Shown: piece by piece, positions 15,473-23,675 of the stretch
Position numbering within the stretch: the stretch's first letter is position 1
Layout: every line of letters starts with the position of its first letter
Origin: Flagellimonas yonaguniensis
GTDB taxonomy: Bacteria > Bacteroidota > Bacteroidia > Flavobacteriales > Flavobacteriaceae
DNA length: 64,000 nucleotides
NCBI RefSeq assembly: GCF_029193885.1
Contig: NZ_JARFVB010000001.1
Span: 806,001-870,000 of the forward strand
Direction: 5' to 3'
Notes under the pieces: generated by a model
The model's database searches: none
Told to the model about the DNA's origin: nothing
Seen by the model: only the letters and a program-made list of their open reading frames with translations
Program-made: the position numbers and the translations under genes

Positions 15473-15922
15473 TTACCAACCCTGCGGATTTGCCGCAACG
15501 GGGCGTAGCCGTTCCAGATGGCAAATATCCTGGTACTGATGCGTTACCTCCACACGGAGTGATGGGTCCGGGGCATCTATCCTAAAGGATAGCTGTAGTT
15601 TTTCTTCATCCACGTACAGCCTGCCATGGTCCAAGGGGCGGAGCAGGGACAGCATTTCCATATTGTGGCACTGCTCAACACCGGGCAAGCGGAATTGAAA
15701 GGAAAAACGGAACACCAGATTGTCCAGTACCGTTAGTTCGGCTACATCTTTGCAAGCTGTTTTTTGAAGGATAATACGGCTCTGGCGCCGTTGCAGGTGG
15801 TTCAGGAATTGCCCGTTTTGATGATTGCGAATTTCAAGGGTCGCAAAAGTGACCTGCAGTGGTGCAGGGGAGCTTTGGTGGAGGAAGTTGGTAAAAGTGG
15901 ATGAAATGGGAAGTGATGGCAT
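15473..15922 (-). CDS. hypothetical protein, 149 aa
   Basis: Unrecognised. ATG-started frame, 149 residues, no signal peptide or membrane helix. Composition is balanced, rich in Leu, His, Gln and Arg, with beta-like alternation (VFRFSFQFRLPG; KLQLSFRIDA; SLRVEVTHQY) suggesting a small beta-sandwich or barrel. It diverges from the XRE regulator across 95 bases that hold an exact -7 box for this gene (TAAATTTG, minus, 15959-15952) and a perfect palindrome immediately upstream of that box, so it may be controlled by that regulator. Converges on the AraC gene with a 14-base gap. Function unknown. Confidence 0.6.
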   Translation of the reverse strand: MPSLPISSTFTNFLHQSSPAPLQVTFATLEIRNHQNGQFLNHLQRRQSRIILQKTACKDVAELTVLDNLVFRFSFQFRLPGVEQCHNMEMLSLLRPLDHGRLYVDEEKLQLSFRIDAPDPSLRVEVTHQYQDICHLERLRPVAANPQGW

Positions 15923-15951
15923 GGTAGGTTATTTTAATGAATGGGATTCCT

Positions 15952-15959
15952 CAAATTTA
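15952..15959 (-). promoter_or_regulatory. -7 box for the 149-residue gene
   Basis: Minus strand TAAATTTG, exact TAnnTTTG. No TTG at 17-23 bases; the expected -33 zone is occupied by the palindrome 15965-15982, as in an activator- or repressor-controlled promoter. Confidence 0.45.
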
Positions 15960-15964
15960 CGCAA

Positions 15965-15982
15965 AATGACGTTTACGTCATT
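15965..15982. promoter_or_regulatory. palindromic operator candidate between divergent genes
   Basis: AATGACGT TT ACGTCATT: two perfect 8-base arms with a TT centre, 36 bases upstream of the XRE start and just upstream of the -7 box of the divergent 149-residue gene. Size and symmetry fit a dimeric HTH protein, most simply the adjacent XRE regulator itself. No T-tract or stem context suggests a terminator. Confidence 0.5.
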
Positions 15983-16017
15983 AATTTCGACATACAAAAT
16001 TTTGACATTGCTGTCGT

Positions 16018-16251
16018 ATGATGGACAACGACGACCAAAATGTTGATTTTTTAAAGGACTTAGCTGGCCGGATTAAGGGCTTGAGAGAAGCTAAAAATCT
16101 TACCCAAGAAGACGCCTACAATGATACTGGAATTCATTTTGGACGAATTGAAACTGGCAAATGGGACCCAAAGTTCAGCACCATCAAAAGAATCGCCACT
16201 TATTTTAATTTGAGCATCACTGAGTTTTTTGCTGAGGGATTTGATGAATAG
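16018..16251 (+). CDS. XRE/Cro-type helix-turn-helix regulator
   Basis: 77 residues, essentially a single HTH_3 domain: LAGRIKGLREAKNLTQEDA (helices 1-2), the recognition-helix region YNDTGIHFGRIETGKW, then PKFSTIKRIATYFNLSITEFF typical of XRE helices 4-5. No effector domain. The predicted binder of the palindrome just upstream, so probably autoregulated and perhaps repressing the divergent gene. It is followed after 218 bases by the Fic gene in the same direction; no antitoxin-like fusion is present, but a regulatory link to Fic is possible. Two ATGs in tandem (16018, 16021) could start it. Confidence 0.88.
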   Translation: MMDNDDQNVDFLKDLAGRIKGLREAKNLTQEDAYNDTGIHFGRIETGKWDPKFSTIKRIATYFNLSITEFFAEGFDE

Positions 16252-16469
16252 AATGCTATCATCTCACTTGCTGAACAAAAAGCATGTCAGTTTTATTCTT
16301 AATTTGGGTGTGTAGGGATATTTGTGTTTTACATTTCTAGTCATAAGCTCGGAAGTATTATTAAGAACTATTGATTTTAAAGAATTTCTTTATAAACTTA
16401 AAATCATCCATCCACTATTTAAGTTTTTTCCTTTTTTCTTAATTTAGAGGCTGCACTAATTAAAATGTT

Positions 16470-17594
16470 ATGCAAAACTTCAAAGCAGGAAATTATGTCA
16501 GTCAGGGAACTTTCAACAGTTTTATTCCTGAAGTGATTAATCGAAATTGGACTCTAGATGATATGGAGGTCATAGAGTTGTTAAGCCAAGCTGATAGACA
16601 GCTAGGAAGACTGGATATGTACTCTGAACATACTCCGAACATAGATCTTTTCATATCTATGCATATTCTAAAGGAGGCAACAAAGTCAAGTAAAATAGAA
16701 GGCACAAAAACCAATATAGAAGAAGCTCTACAGGATAAAGAAGAGATAGCAGAAGAGGAGAGAGATGATTGGGAGGAAGTTCAGAACTATATTAAAGCAT
16801 TGAATAAAGCTATTGAATCTCTAGATGAATTACCATTATCTTCGAGATTAATAAGGTTAGCCCATAAAGTTCTTCTACAAGGAGTTCGAGGAAAACATAA
16901 AATACCAGGGCAATTCAGAACTAGTCAAAATTGGATTGGCGGTGCCTCAATTGCTGATGCAACATTCATTCCTCCTCCGCATACTGAAGTTCCACGTTTA
17001 ATGGGAGATTTGGAGAAGTTTTCCCACAACACTGAAATAAGGCTGCCACATCTATTGAAAATTGCTCTTATTCACTACCAGTTTGAAACAATACATCCCT
17101 TTTTGGATGGTAACGGTCGAGTTGGGCGTCTCTTGATTACTCTTTATCTTGTAGAGAAAGGCATTTTAAAGAAACCAATCTTATACTTATCTGATTTTTT
17201 TGAAAGAAATAGGCAATTGTATTATGATAATTTGATGAAAGTCAGGACTACTAATGATATTAAACAATGGTTTAAGTTTTTTCTGGTGGGTGTTATAGAA
17301 ACCGCAAGGGGGAGTATCGAGACTTTTAACAATATTATGAAGTTGCAAAAAGAGGTTGATTTGAAAATTCAAGGACTTGGTGCAAGAACAAGCAATGCTC
17401 GAGCAGTTGTAAGTAAACTCTATCTTCGACCGCTTATCAATGTCCAAAAGGTAGCGGACCTTACAGACCTTTCCCTTCCATCAGCGTATAAACTAGTTAA
17501 TGAATTGGAACAACTTGGTATTCTAAAAGAAATAACAGGTGCTAAAAGGGGCAAACAATATTGGTTCGAAGAATACATCAATTTATTTAAATAA
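16470..17594 (+). CDS. Fic family protein (AMPylase), class II with N-terminal inhibitory helix
   Basis: 374 residues. N-terminal Fic_N region with the inhibitory motif SSKIEG (residues 73-78, S/TxxxE-G/N), whose Glu blocks ATP gamma-phosphate; the Fic core HPFLDGNGRVGR (209-220) is complete, so it should be able to transfer AMP or a related group to a Ser/Thr/Tyr target once released. The C-terminal 80 residues form a winged-helix (VQKVADLTDLSLPSAYKLVNELEQLG), common in Fic proteins that also bind DNA. The 218 bases upstream and the gene itself are visibly more AT-rich than neighbours and use A/T-ending codons, and the gene ends 70 bases from tRNA-Phe, hinting at horizontal gain. Targets are unknown. 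Confidence 0.93.
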   Translation: MQNFKAGNYVSQGTFNSFIPEVINRNWTLDDMEVIELLSQADRQLGRLDMYSEHTPNIDLFISMHILKEATKSSKIEGTKTNIEEALQDKEEIAEEERDDWEEVQNYIKALNKAIESLDELPLSSRLIRLAHKVLLQGVRGKHKIPGQFRTSQNWIGGASIADATFIPPPHTEVPRLMGDLEKFSHNTEIRLPHLLKIALIHYQFETIHPFLDGNGRVGRLLITLYLVEKGILKKPILYLSDFFERNRQLYYDNLMKVRTTNDIKQWFKFFLVGVIETARGSIETFNNIMKLQKEVDLKIQGLGARTSNARAVVSKLYLRPLINVQKVADLTDLSLPSAYKLVNELEQLGILKEITGAKRGKQYWFEEYINLFK

Positions 17595-17631
17595 TAAATA
17601 TTTTCCAATAAAGAACTGAGTTGAAAAACAA

Positions 17632-17663
17632 AAAACCCACAAACATAGTTTGCGGGTTTTTTT
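17632..17663. terminator. bidirectional terminator between fic and tRNA-Phe
   Basis: AAACCC-A-CAAAC ATA GTTTG-C-GGGTTT hairpin with one A/C mismatch, A-run before and T-run after. Serves fic on the plus strand and tRNA-Phe on the minus strand. Confidence 0.8.
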
Positions 17664-17664
17664 G

Positions 17665-17737
<73 letters not shown>

Positions 17738-17756
17738 AAGCTTTATTAAGCGGGTG

Positions 17757-17764
17757 CAAATATA
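17757..17764 (-). promoter_or_regulatory. -7 box of tRNA-Phe
   Basis: Minus strand TATATTTG, exact TAnnTTTG, ending 20 bases before the tRNA 5' end. No canonical -33 TTG at the right spacing. Confidence 0.55.
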
Positions 17765-17839
17765 ATTTCAAAATTAGGATATACAAACAAAAACCCGAAA
17801 AAAAGCCCCTGATTTTTTCCAATTCCCGATCTTTGTACT

Positions 17840-18568
17840 ATGAATCTGGTCATCGATATAGGCAATACACGCATCAAATACGCTGTTTTCCAGAACAGAA
17901 GGATGATCTACGACCATAGCTTTGGGTCGGGCCTGTTCCTTTCCAAGATCAAGGAACTCTTTGAGCAGTACCCGCGCATCAACAATGCGATCATATCCTC
18001 CGTAGGTAAACTGGACCGCAAGGAAAGGGATGTGGTGGCCCTTTTTTGCAAAGTGCACGTGCTTAGCAGTGCATCCAAAGTCCCATTCAAGAACAGCTAC
18101 GCTACACCGAGCACCTTGGGGGTGGATAGGTTGGCCCTCGCCGCTGCGGCCTATTCCCAAAACCCACGGGGCAACACCTTGGTCATCGATGCCGGTACCT
18201 GCATTACCTACGAAATGGTGAACAATGCAGGCGAATATGTTGGGGGCGCCATTTCCCCGGGCATCCAAATGCGGTACAATGCCATGCACAACCAAACGGC
18301 GGGCCTGCCCCAACTGGCTCCCGATGAACTTTTGGATTTCATAGGCAACTCCACCGAATCCTGCATGCACAGTGGTGTGATCAATGGTGTGGCCCAGGAA
18401 GTGGACGGGGTAATCAATCAATATCGATCTCGTTTTCAACATTTAACAGTTATTTTAACAGGCGGAGACTCCCATTTTTTTGCCAAAAGGCTAAAAAACA
18501 CCATATTTGCGAACTCCAAATTTCTCTTGGAGGGGCTAAATTGCCTACTGGAATACAACACAAACTGA
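17840..18568 (+). CDS. coaX: type III pantothenate kinase
   Basis: First step of coenzyme A synthesis: phosphorylates pantothenate. 242 residues of the ASKHA fold with the type III signatures MNLVIDIGNTRIKYAVF (phosphate-1 loop), TLGVDRLALAAAA (about 92-104), NTLVIDAGTCITYEMV (phosphate-2) and GGAISPGIQMRYNAM. All key Asp residues are present. It opens a co-directional run of envelope genes: its TGA overlaps nothing but is directly followed by the ATG of the next gene (TGAATG). A -7-like GATCTTTG lies only five bases before the ATG, so the message may be nearly leaderless. This gene order (coaX, barrel, TPR, lptC) recurs in Bacteroidota. Confidence 0.95.
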   Translation: MNLVIDIGNTRIKYAVFQNRRMIYDHSFGSGLFLSKIKELFEQYPRINNAIISSVGKLDRKERDVVALFCKVHVLSSASKVPFKNSYATPSTLGVDRLALAAAAYSQNPRGNTLVIDAGTCITYEMVNNAGEYVGGAISPGIQMRYNAMHNQTAGLPQLAPDELLDFIGNSTESCMHSGVINGVAQEVDGVINQYRSRFQHLTVILTGGDSHFFAKRLKNTIFANSKFLLEGLNCLLEYNTN

Positions 18569-19834
18569 ATGATTAAAAAAATTCTGATCGCTTTTTTTTG
18601 CGTGACAGCCCATGGTTTGTTCGCGCAAAATGGAACCATTTCGCCATATTCTTATTTTGGAATCGGCGACCACAGGGACAACGGAAGTGTGGATAATCAA
18701 ATGATGGGAGGAATAAGTATGTATGGGGATAGTATCCATATCAACCTATCCAATCCAGCGGCATACTCCAAACTAAGATTAACTGCATACACTGCTGGAA
18801 TTTCCCATAAACAGTACAGACTCAAGAGCTGGAGCGAAGAGCAAAACACCTCCGTTACCAATTTGGATTATCTGGCCATAGGCTTTCCCTTGGCTAAAAA
18901 GGTAGGTTTTGGTTTTGGTGTGATGCCCTATTCATCCGTGGGATATGATCTTAATTCCACCTCCGTCAATAGTGGGGGGGCGGAAGTAACCAACTTTTTT
19001 TCTGGAGAAGGCGGACTTAACAGATTGTATGCCTCTCTTGGTTTTGAACTTGCCAAGAACCTTAGTTTGGGAGTGACGGCCAATTTCAATTTCGGGACAT
19101 TGGAATATGAAAGAATTCAGGGTGTGGAAGGAGTGCAATTTGGAACGTTGGATAATCGTGAATCCAAAATAAATGGGTATGACTTCAAGTATGCGTTAAA
19201 CTACACGCCCCAAATAAATGATAAGTACACCCTATACACATCTGTATTGGTAAACACGCAGGGCAACTTGGTTTCCAAGAACAAGCAAACCTTTGGTTCT
19301 TTTTCCCTGTCAAGCGGCAACAATGTCGAAGTGGTCGAAGTGAACCTCGATGCATCCAACCTAAGAAATACGGAATTAAAGATCCCCACAAGAACAACAG
19401 TGGGCCTTGGTTTTGGGGAAAATAGAAAATGGTTTTTAGGTGCGGAGTACAGTTTTCAACAGATGGATGATTTTGAAAATGCCTTCCTTGGATTGGAAAA
19501 CGTAACATATTCCAATGCCAGCACCTATGCCTTTGGCGGATACTGGGTGCCTGATTACCGTTCGCTTTCAGGCTATTTCAATCGTATTACCTACCGTGCG
19601 GGATTACGGTATGATGTAAGTGGAATGACGGTCAACAGCAAGGAAATAAACAATTTTGGCATAACTTTTGGATTAGGTTTACCGATGGGGGGAACTTTCT
19701 CAAATCTTAACCTAGGTTTTGAATTGGGGAGAAGAGGGACAACCGATATGAACCTGATTGAGGAAAGTTATTTCAAAATAAATTTGGGCTTATCGTTAAA
19801 TGCAAGTTGGTTTCAGAAAACAAAAATAAATTGA
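18569..19834 (+). CDS. outer-membrane beta-barrel protein (FadL/OMPP1-like)
   Basis: 421 residues with a signal peptide (MIKKILIAFFCVTAHGLFAQ) and about 14 predicted amphipathic strands. The N-terminal NGTISPYSYFGIGD and INLSNPAAYSKL resemble the plug/hatch start of the FadL-type transport family found in Bacteroidota. It ends with LGLSLNASWFQKTKIN. Start codon abuts the coaX stop, implying co-transcription, but the coaX link is only positional. It may be a hydrophobic-substrate channel or a structural protein; substrate cannot be read from sequence. Conserved presence next to a TPR lipoprotein-like gene and lptC suggests an envelope role. Confidence 0.8.
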   Translation: MIKKILIAFFCVTAHGLFAQNGTISPYSYFGIGDHRDNGSVDNQMMGGISMYGDSIHINLSNPAAYSKLRLTAYTAGISHKQYRLKSWSEEQNTSVTNLDYLAIGFPLAKKVGFGFGVMPYSSVGYDLNSTSVNSGGAEVTNFFSGEGGLNRLYASLGFELAKNLSLGVTANFNFGTLEYERIQGVEGVQFGTLDNRESKINGYDFKYALNYTPQINDKYTLYTSVLVNTQGNLVSKNKQTFGSFSLSSGNNVEVVEVNLDASNLRNTELKIPTRTTVGLGFGENRKWFLGAEYSFQQMDDFENAFLGLENVTYSNASTYAFGGYWVPDYRSLSGYFNRITYRAGLRYDVSGMTVNSKEINNFGITFGLGLPMGGTFSNLNLGFELGRRGTTDMNLIEESYFKINLGLSLNASWFQKTKIN

Positions 19835-19937
19835 TGGCCCTTTTTTTTGATAAATTGATAAATAACCACCCATATAAGGTCCTGTGAGAGGATTTTTTAA
19901 TGAAAATTTGTACTTTAACAGCTTTAAAATTAGTAAG

Positions 19938-21308
19938 ATGAAAAAGAGACACTACTTAACAATGATAATGGTCACTATGTTGACGGGATTAAGTATGGCC
20001 CAAGCACAGAACCCCGAGTGTATGACCAATCTGTCTATTTATGCAGAGCACGTAAAGGTTAAAAATTATGATGCAGCTTATGAGCCATGGAAAATGGTTT
20101 ACGAAAGTTGCCCGGATATCAATAAGGCAAATTTCTCCTACGGAGAAAGAATCTTGAAATCCAAAATAGATAACTCAACCGGAGCCGATAAAGATGGCTA
20201 TATCCAAGATTTATTGGCATTGTATGATAATAGTTTGAAATATTTCCCATCAAATTACCCCGCAGCCGGAGTGGCCATTGACAAGGCATTGTTGTTGTTT
20301 GACAATAAAATGGCTTCTGATGAAGAGATTTTTAGCATGTTGGACAAGGCCTTCCAAGAGGATCGCGCCAACTTTAAGAATCCAAAGGCACTTTACCTTT
20401 ACTTCTCAAGCCTGGTTGATTTGCACGATGCCGGTAAAAAGGACCTTCAGGATGTTTTTGAGACTTATGATGATGTAACTGGGAAAATTGAAGAAGAAAA
20501 TAAAGAGCTGACAGGTATTGTTACCAAACTTCTTCCAAAGGATTCGTTGGGCACTTTGACCAGCAAGGAAAAGAGAATGTTTAAGGTTGCTAGTGTGAAT
20601 TCTGAAAATTACGGTAAAATAGCAAGCAGTATAGATTCCAAATTGGGAGCGCTTGCAGATTGTGACAACCTTATTCCACTGTACGAAAAAAACTTTGAAG
20701 AAAGAAAGGGTGATGTAAAATGGGTAAAGGGAGCCGTAGGAAGAATGTTCTCCAAAGAGTGTACCGACGACCCTATGTTTAGAAAATTGTTCGAAGCCCA
20801 GTTGGCCTTAGACCCATCTGCCGATGCATATATGTATGGAGGGGTACTTAAGCAGAAATCAGGGGATTTGAACGGAGCCCTTGCTGATTTTAACAAAGCA
20901 GTGGAATTGGAAACCGATTCTTACAGGAAATCCGATATCCTTTATAAAATTGCCACTACTGTAAGGAATAGCAGCAAGTCTCAAGCCAGAAGCTACGCGC
21001 TCAAGGCCATCGATGCCAATCCAGCAAATGGGAAAGCTTATTTGTTGATAGCTACGCTTTATGGAAATAGTGCCAACGCATGTGGTAGTACTCCGTTCGA
21101 AAAAAGAGCAATCTATTGGAAAGCTGCTGCCATGGCAAGAAAAGCAGCAACTGTAGATCCTGCTTTGAGAGGTCGTGCAAGCCAGCTTGCTGCCAACTAC
21201 GATGCCAAAGCTCCAACCAAAGAAATGATCTTTAGCTCAGGAAAAGCGGGTCAAACCATTTCTTTCAGCTGTTGGGTAGGTGGTAGTGTTACCGTACCTA
21301 ATTTATAG
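19938..21308 (+). CDS. secreted tetratricopeptide-repeat protein
   Basis: 456 residues from the ATG that begins a signal peptide (MKKRHYLTMIMVTMLTGLSMAQAQ). A GTG 54 bases upstream is in frame but would bury the signal. The mature protein is alpha-helical; TPR-like pairs are clear near residues 290-420 (YMYGGVLKQKSGDLNGALADF, then YALKAIDANPANGKAYLLIATLYG). Several Cys (PECMTN, ESCPD, NACGST, FSCWVGG) may form disulfides in the periplasm. Between a barrel gene and lptC, with stop overlapping the lptC start by one base, it probably serves as an envelope scaffold or assembly factor. No enzymatic motif. Confidence 0.85.
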   Translation: MKKRHYLTMIMVTMLTGLSMAQAQNPECMTNLSIYAEHVKVKNYDAAYEPWKMVYESCPDINKANFSYGERILKSKIDNSTGADKDGYIQDLLALYDNSLKYFPSNYPAAGVAIDKALLLFDNKMASDEEIFSMLDKAFQEDRANFKNPKALYLYFSSLVDLHDAGKKDLQDVFETYDDVTGKIEEENKELTGIVTKLLPKDSLGTLTSKEKRMFKVASVNSENYGKIASSIDSKLGALADCDNLIPLYEKNFEERKGDVKWVKGAVGRMFSKECTDDPMFRKLFEAQLALDPSADAYMYGGVLKQKSGDLNGALADFNKAVELETDSYRKSDILYKIATTVRNSSKSQARSYALKAIDANPANGKAYLLIATLYGNSANACGSTPFEKRAIYWKAAAMARKAATVDPALRGRASQLAANYDAKAPTKEMIFSSGKAGQTISFSCWVGGSVTVPNL

Positions 21309-21910
21309 TGAAGAAAACATCTGAACATATTTTGAATAGATTTGCCACGGTTTTTGCCGTGGCAATCCTTTTTATGTCCTGTGGTGACGACTACGAAAGA
21401 GTGGGGGAAGAGGCCGTAAAACCCTTGTTTCCACAAGGAATCGCCCAAAATTTCACATTGACCTACACCGAGACCGTTAAGTCATTGGGTGCCCAGGATT
21501 CCGCAACTTCTCGGGTAATAGCCGTACTTAAAAGTCCGTTGTCGGAGGATTTTGATAATCAAAGATTTAAGTTCAAGACCTTTCCCGAAGGCCTTCAGGT
21601 TGATTTTTACGATGATGAGGGCAAAAAAAGCGTGGTGGTATCGGATTATGCAATTTATTATTCCCAAACTAATTTGATAGATTTGCAGGGAAATGTGGTC
21701 ATTGAAACACATGACGGTAAAAAACTGGAAACCGATCAATTATACGTTGATAGAAAGAACAATTGGATTTTTACCGAAGCCACCTTCAAATACACCAATC
21801 CAGAAGATGCAACCGTAATGGATGGCGAAGGAATGGATTTCAATACAGACTTTACTTTTTTCAAGGCCCATAAGACCTACGGATTAATGACGATAAAAGA
21901 AGAAGAATAG
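21308..21910 (+). CDS. lptC: LPS export protein LptC
   Basis: Periplasmic bridge component that takes lipopolysaccharide from LptBFG to LptA. 200 residues, GTG start overlapping the previous TAG by one base. Lipoprotein-like N-terminus with FMSC (Cys near residue 25), then the jellyroll typical of the OstA/LptC fold (DYAIYYSQTNLIDLQGNVVIETHDG and KLETDQLYVDRKNNWIFTEA). Bacteroidota LptC are lipoproteins instead of having a single anchor helix as in E. coli. Coupled to upstream TPR gene and to a small membrane protein downstream. Confidence 0.88.
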   Translation: MKKTSEHILNRFATVFAVAILFMSCGDDYERVGEEAVKPLFPQGIAQNFTLTYTETVKSLGAQDSATSRVIAVLKSPLSEDFDNQRFKFKTFPEGLQVDFYDDEGKKSVVVSDYAIYYSQTNLIDLQGNVVIETHDGKKLETDQLYVDRKNNWIFTEATFKYTNPEDATVMDGEGMDFNTDFTFFKAHKTYGLMTIKEEE

Positions 21911-21911
21911 G

Positions 21912-22115
21912 ATGATCAAGATTTTACGATACACAGAATACCTTTACTTGGCCGTTGCCGCAATTTCCATTTATAAGATCGCCACACTTTGGAGCATAAA
22001 TCCAAAGGATACCTACATTTTTATCTTCTTTGCCGTGGTGTCCATTGCCATGTTCGTTTTCAGAAGAAGATATCGGAAGCGTTTTGAACAGCGAAAAAAG
22101 GATAATCAACAATAA
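21912..22115 (+). CDS. small two-helix membrane protein
   Basis: 67 residues: helix 1 about 8-28 (TEYLYLAVAAISIYKIATLW), short loop with NPKDTY, helix 2 about 35-50 (IFIFFAVVSIAMFVF), then a strongly basic tail (RRRYRKRFEQRKK) that would stay in the cytoplasm. It lies one base after lptC and two bases before the CorC/HlyC gene, so it is clearly part of the operon. The same small gene appears at this place in related genomes (recollection). Function unknown. Confidence 0.8.
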   Translation: MIKILRYTEYLYLAVAAISIYKIATLWSINPKDTYIFIFFAVVSIAMFVFRRRYRKRFEQRKKDNQQ

Positions 22116-22117
22116 CA

Positions 22118-23407
22118 TTGGACTCCTCTGTAGTAATCATAGTTCTTTCGCTGCTGTTTTCAGCATTTTTTTCAGGAATGGAGATCGCCTTCGTTTCCGC
22201 CAATAAGATTCATATTGAAATAGAGAAAAAGCAAGAAGGTTTCTTGGCCAAAGTACTCACTTTGCTCACGGATAAACCCTCAAAATTTATTGCCACCATG
22301 CTCATAGGCAATAATATCGCTTTGGTCATCTATGGCCTTTTTATGGGCGACATGCTCATGGAGTGGTTCCAAACGCTATTGCCAACAAGCCATCAGTTTT
22401 TGAACGCGCTTTTGACGGATTTTAGTTTACTGTCACAAACGGTTATTTCAACCTTGGTAATTCTATTGACCGCCGAATTTTTGCCCAAGGTGCTTTTCCA
22501 AATATATTCCAATGCCCTCATCAAGGTTTTTGCGGTGCCCGCTTATTTCTTTTACCTTTTATTCTCTTTCATATCATGGTTTGTGATCAAAGTGTCGGAT
22601 TTTATTTTGAAGGTATTTTTCAAGACCGATGGAGATGAGGTGCAGCTATCTTTCACTAAACTGGAATTGGGGGACTACATCAACGAGCAAATGGAAACCG
22701 TGGAAGAAGAGGACGATGTGGATTCCGAGATTCAGATTTTCCAGAACGCCTTGGAGTTCTCAACCGTGAAAGCACGCGAAGTAATGGTGCCGCGCACCGA
22801 AATTACCGCTGTAGATCTAACCGAAACTCCAAAAAACCTGACCAAGCTGTTTACCGAAACAGGCTATTCCAAAATTCTGATTTTCAAGGAAAGCATTGAT
22901 GAGATCATAGGGTATGTGCATTCCTATGAACTCTTCAAAAAGCCGAAGACCATCAAAAGTATATTGCTTCCCGTGGAATTTGTTCCCGAGACCATGCTCA
23001 TTCAGGATATTTTGAACGTACTGACCAAAAAACGTAAAAGCATGGCGGTGGTTTTGGATGAATATGGAGGAACTTCCGGTATTTTGACAGTGGAGGACAT
23101 TATCGAGGAACTTTTTGGAGAGATTGAAGATGAGCACGATTCCACCGACCTGTATGAAGAACAGCTAAGCGAGAACGAGTACAAGTTCTCGGCACGAATG
23201 GAGGTGGATTACATCAATGAAAATTATAAACTGGAGCTTCCAGAAGGGGAGGAATATGAAACCTTGGGGGGATTGATCGTAAATCAAACAGGAGAGATTC
23301 CCGAACAGGATTCAGAAGTGACCATGGACAATTTTACCTTCAAAATATTGGAGGTGTCCAATACCAAAATAGACTTGGTAAGTGTACACGTTCATACTGA
23401 TGACTAA
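22118..23407 (+). CDS. CorC/HlyC family (CNNM-CBS) membrane protein
   Basis: 429 residues. Order: CNNM (DUF21) membrane domain with 3-4 helices (VVIIVLSLLFSAFFSG start, then TMLIGNNIALVIYG), tandem CBS domains (about 205-325; VMVPRTEITAVD, then FVPETMLIQDILNVL and the AVVLDEYGGTSGILTVED signature), and the C-terminal CorC_HlyC domain (KFSARMEVDYINE, ETLGGLI). Proteins of this kind act in magnesium/cobalt efflux or in membrane integrity. The start is a TTG two bases after the previous gene; it is the only start that gives the complete first helix. Not to be confused with GldE, a relative that sits elsewhere in gliding bacteria. Confidence 0.9.
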   Translation: MDSSVVIIVLSLLFSAFFSGMEIAFVSANKIHIEIEKKQEGFLAKVLTLLTDKPSKFIATMLIGNNIALVIYGLFMGDMLMEWFQTLLPTSHQFLNALLTDFSLLSQTVISTLVILLTAEFLPKVLFQIYSNALIKVFAVPAYFFYLLFSFISWFVIKVSDFILKVFFKTDGDEVQLSFTKLELGDYINEQMETVEEEDDVDSEIQIFQNALEFSTVKAREVMVPRTEITAVDLTETPKNLTKLFTETGYSKILIFKESIDEIIGYVHSYELFKKPKTIKSILLPVEFVPETMLIQDILNVLTKKRKSMAVVLDEYGGTSGILTVEDIIEELFGEIEDEHDSTDLYEEQLSENEYKFSARMEVDYINENYKLELPEGEEYETLGGLIVNQTGEIPEQDSEVTMDNFTFKILEVSNTKIDLVSVHVHTDD

Positions 23408-23451
23408 CCCATTGTGGATTATGTTTTTGCTTTTTCACAATAAACACTCGG

Positions 23452-23548
23452 TTCGAGTGCGAAGCGTATCGAGAACAAGTGTTTTTAGGGTAAAAAATCG
23501 TATTCTCGACACAATTTTTCACTACTTCGCATTGAAAAACCACTCGAA
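23452..23548. repeat. imperfect long palindrome, probably an interspersed repeat unit
   Basis: Nested inverted pairs: TTCGAGTG (23452) with CACTCGAA (23541), TGCGAAG (23458) with CTTCGCA (23525), and GTATCGAGAA (23466) with TTCTCGACAC (23503, one mismatch). The element lies in the 268-base gap between the CorC/HlyC gene and the foldase gene. Its shape resembles palindromic intergenic repeats of Bacteroidota genomes; only one copy is in this window. Confidence 0.5.
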
Positions 23549-23675
23549 TTGACGATTAGTGTCCAATAATGCACTACAGGCTGAAGATTAATAATTTCCG
23601 CCCCTTTTTTAGCTTTCCTATTTGAAAAGAAAGTGGTATTTTCGCCCACTGAATTTAAAGAAAACAAGCAGTAAA

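Noticed and set aside
16018..17594. XRE-Fic pair as a toxin-antitoxin module
   Set aside because: The Fic protein has its own inhibitory helix (class II), the XRE gene is 218 bases away and resembles a plain regulator, not a Phd- or FicA-type antitoxin.
22118..23407. CorC/HlyC protein as GldE
   Set aside because: Family resemblance is general; gldE normally sits with gldD or ssb, and the neighbours here are LPS transport genes.
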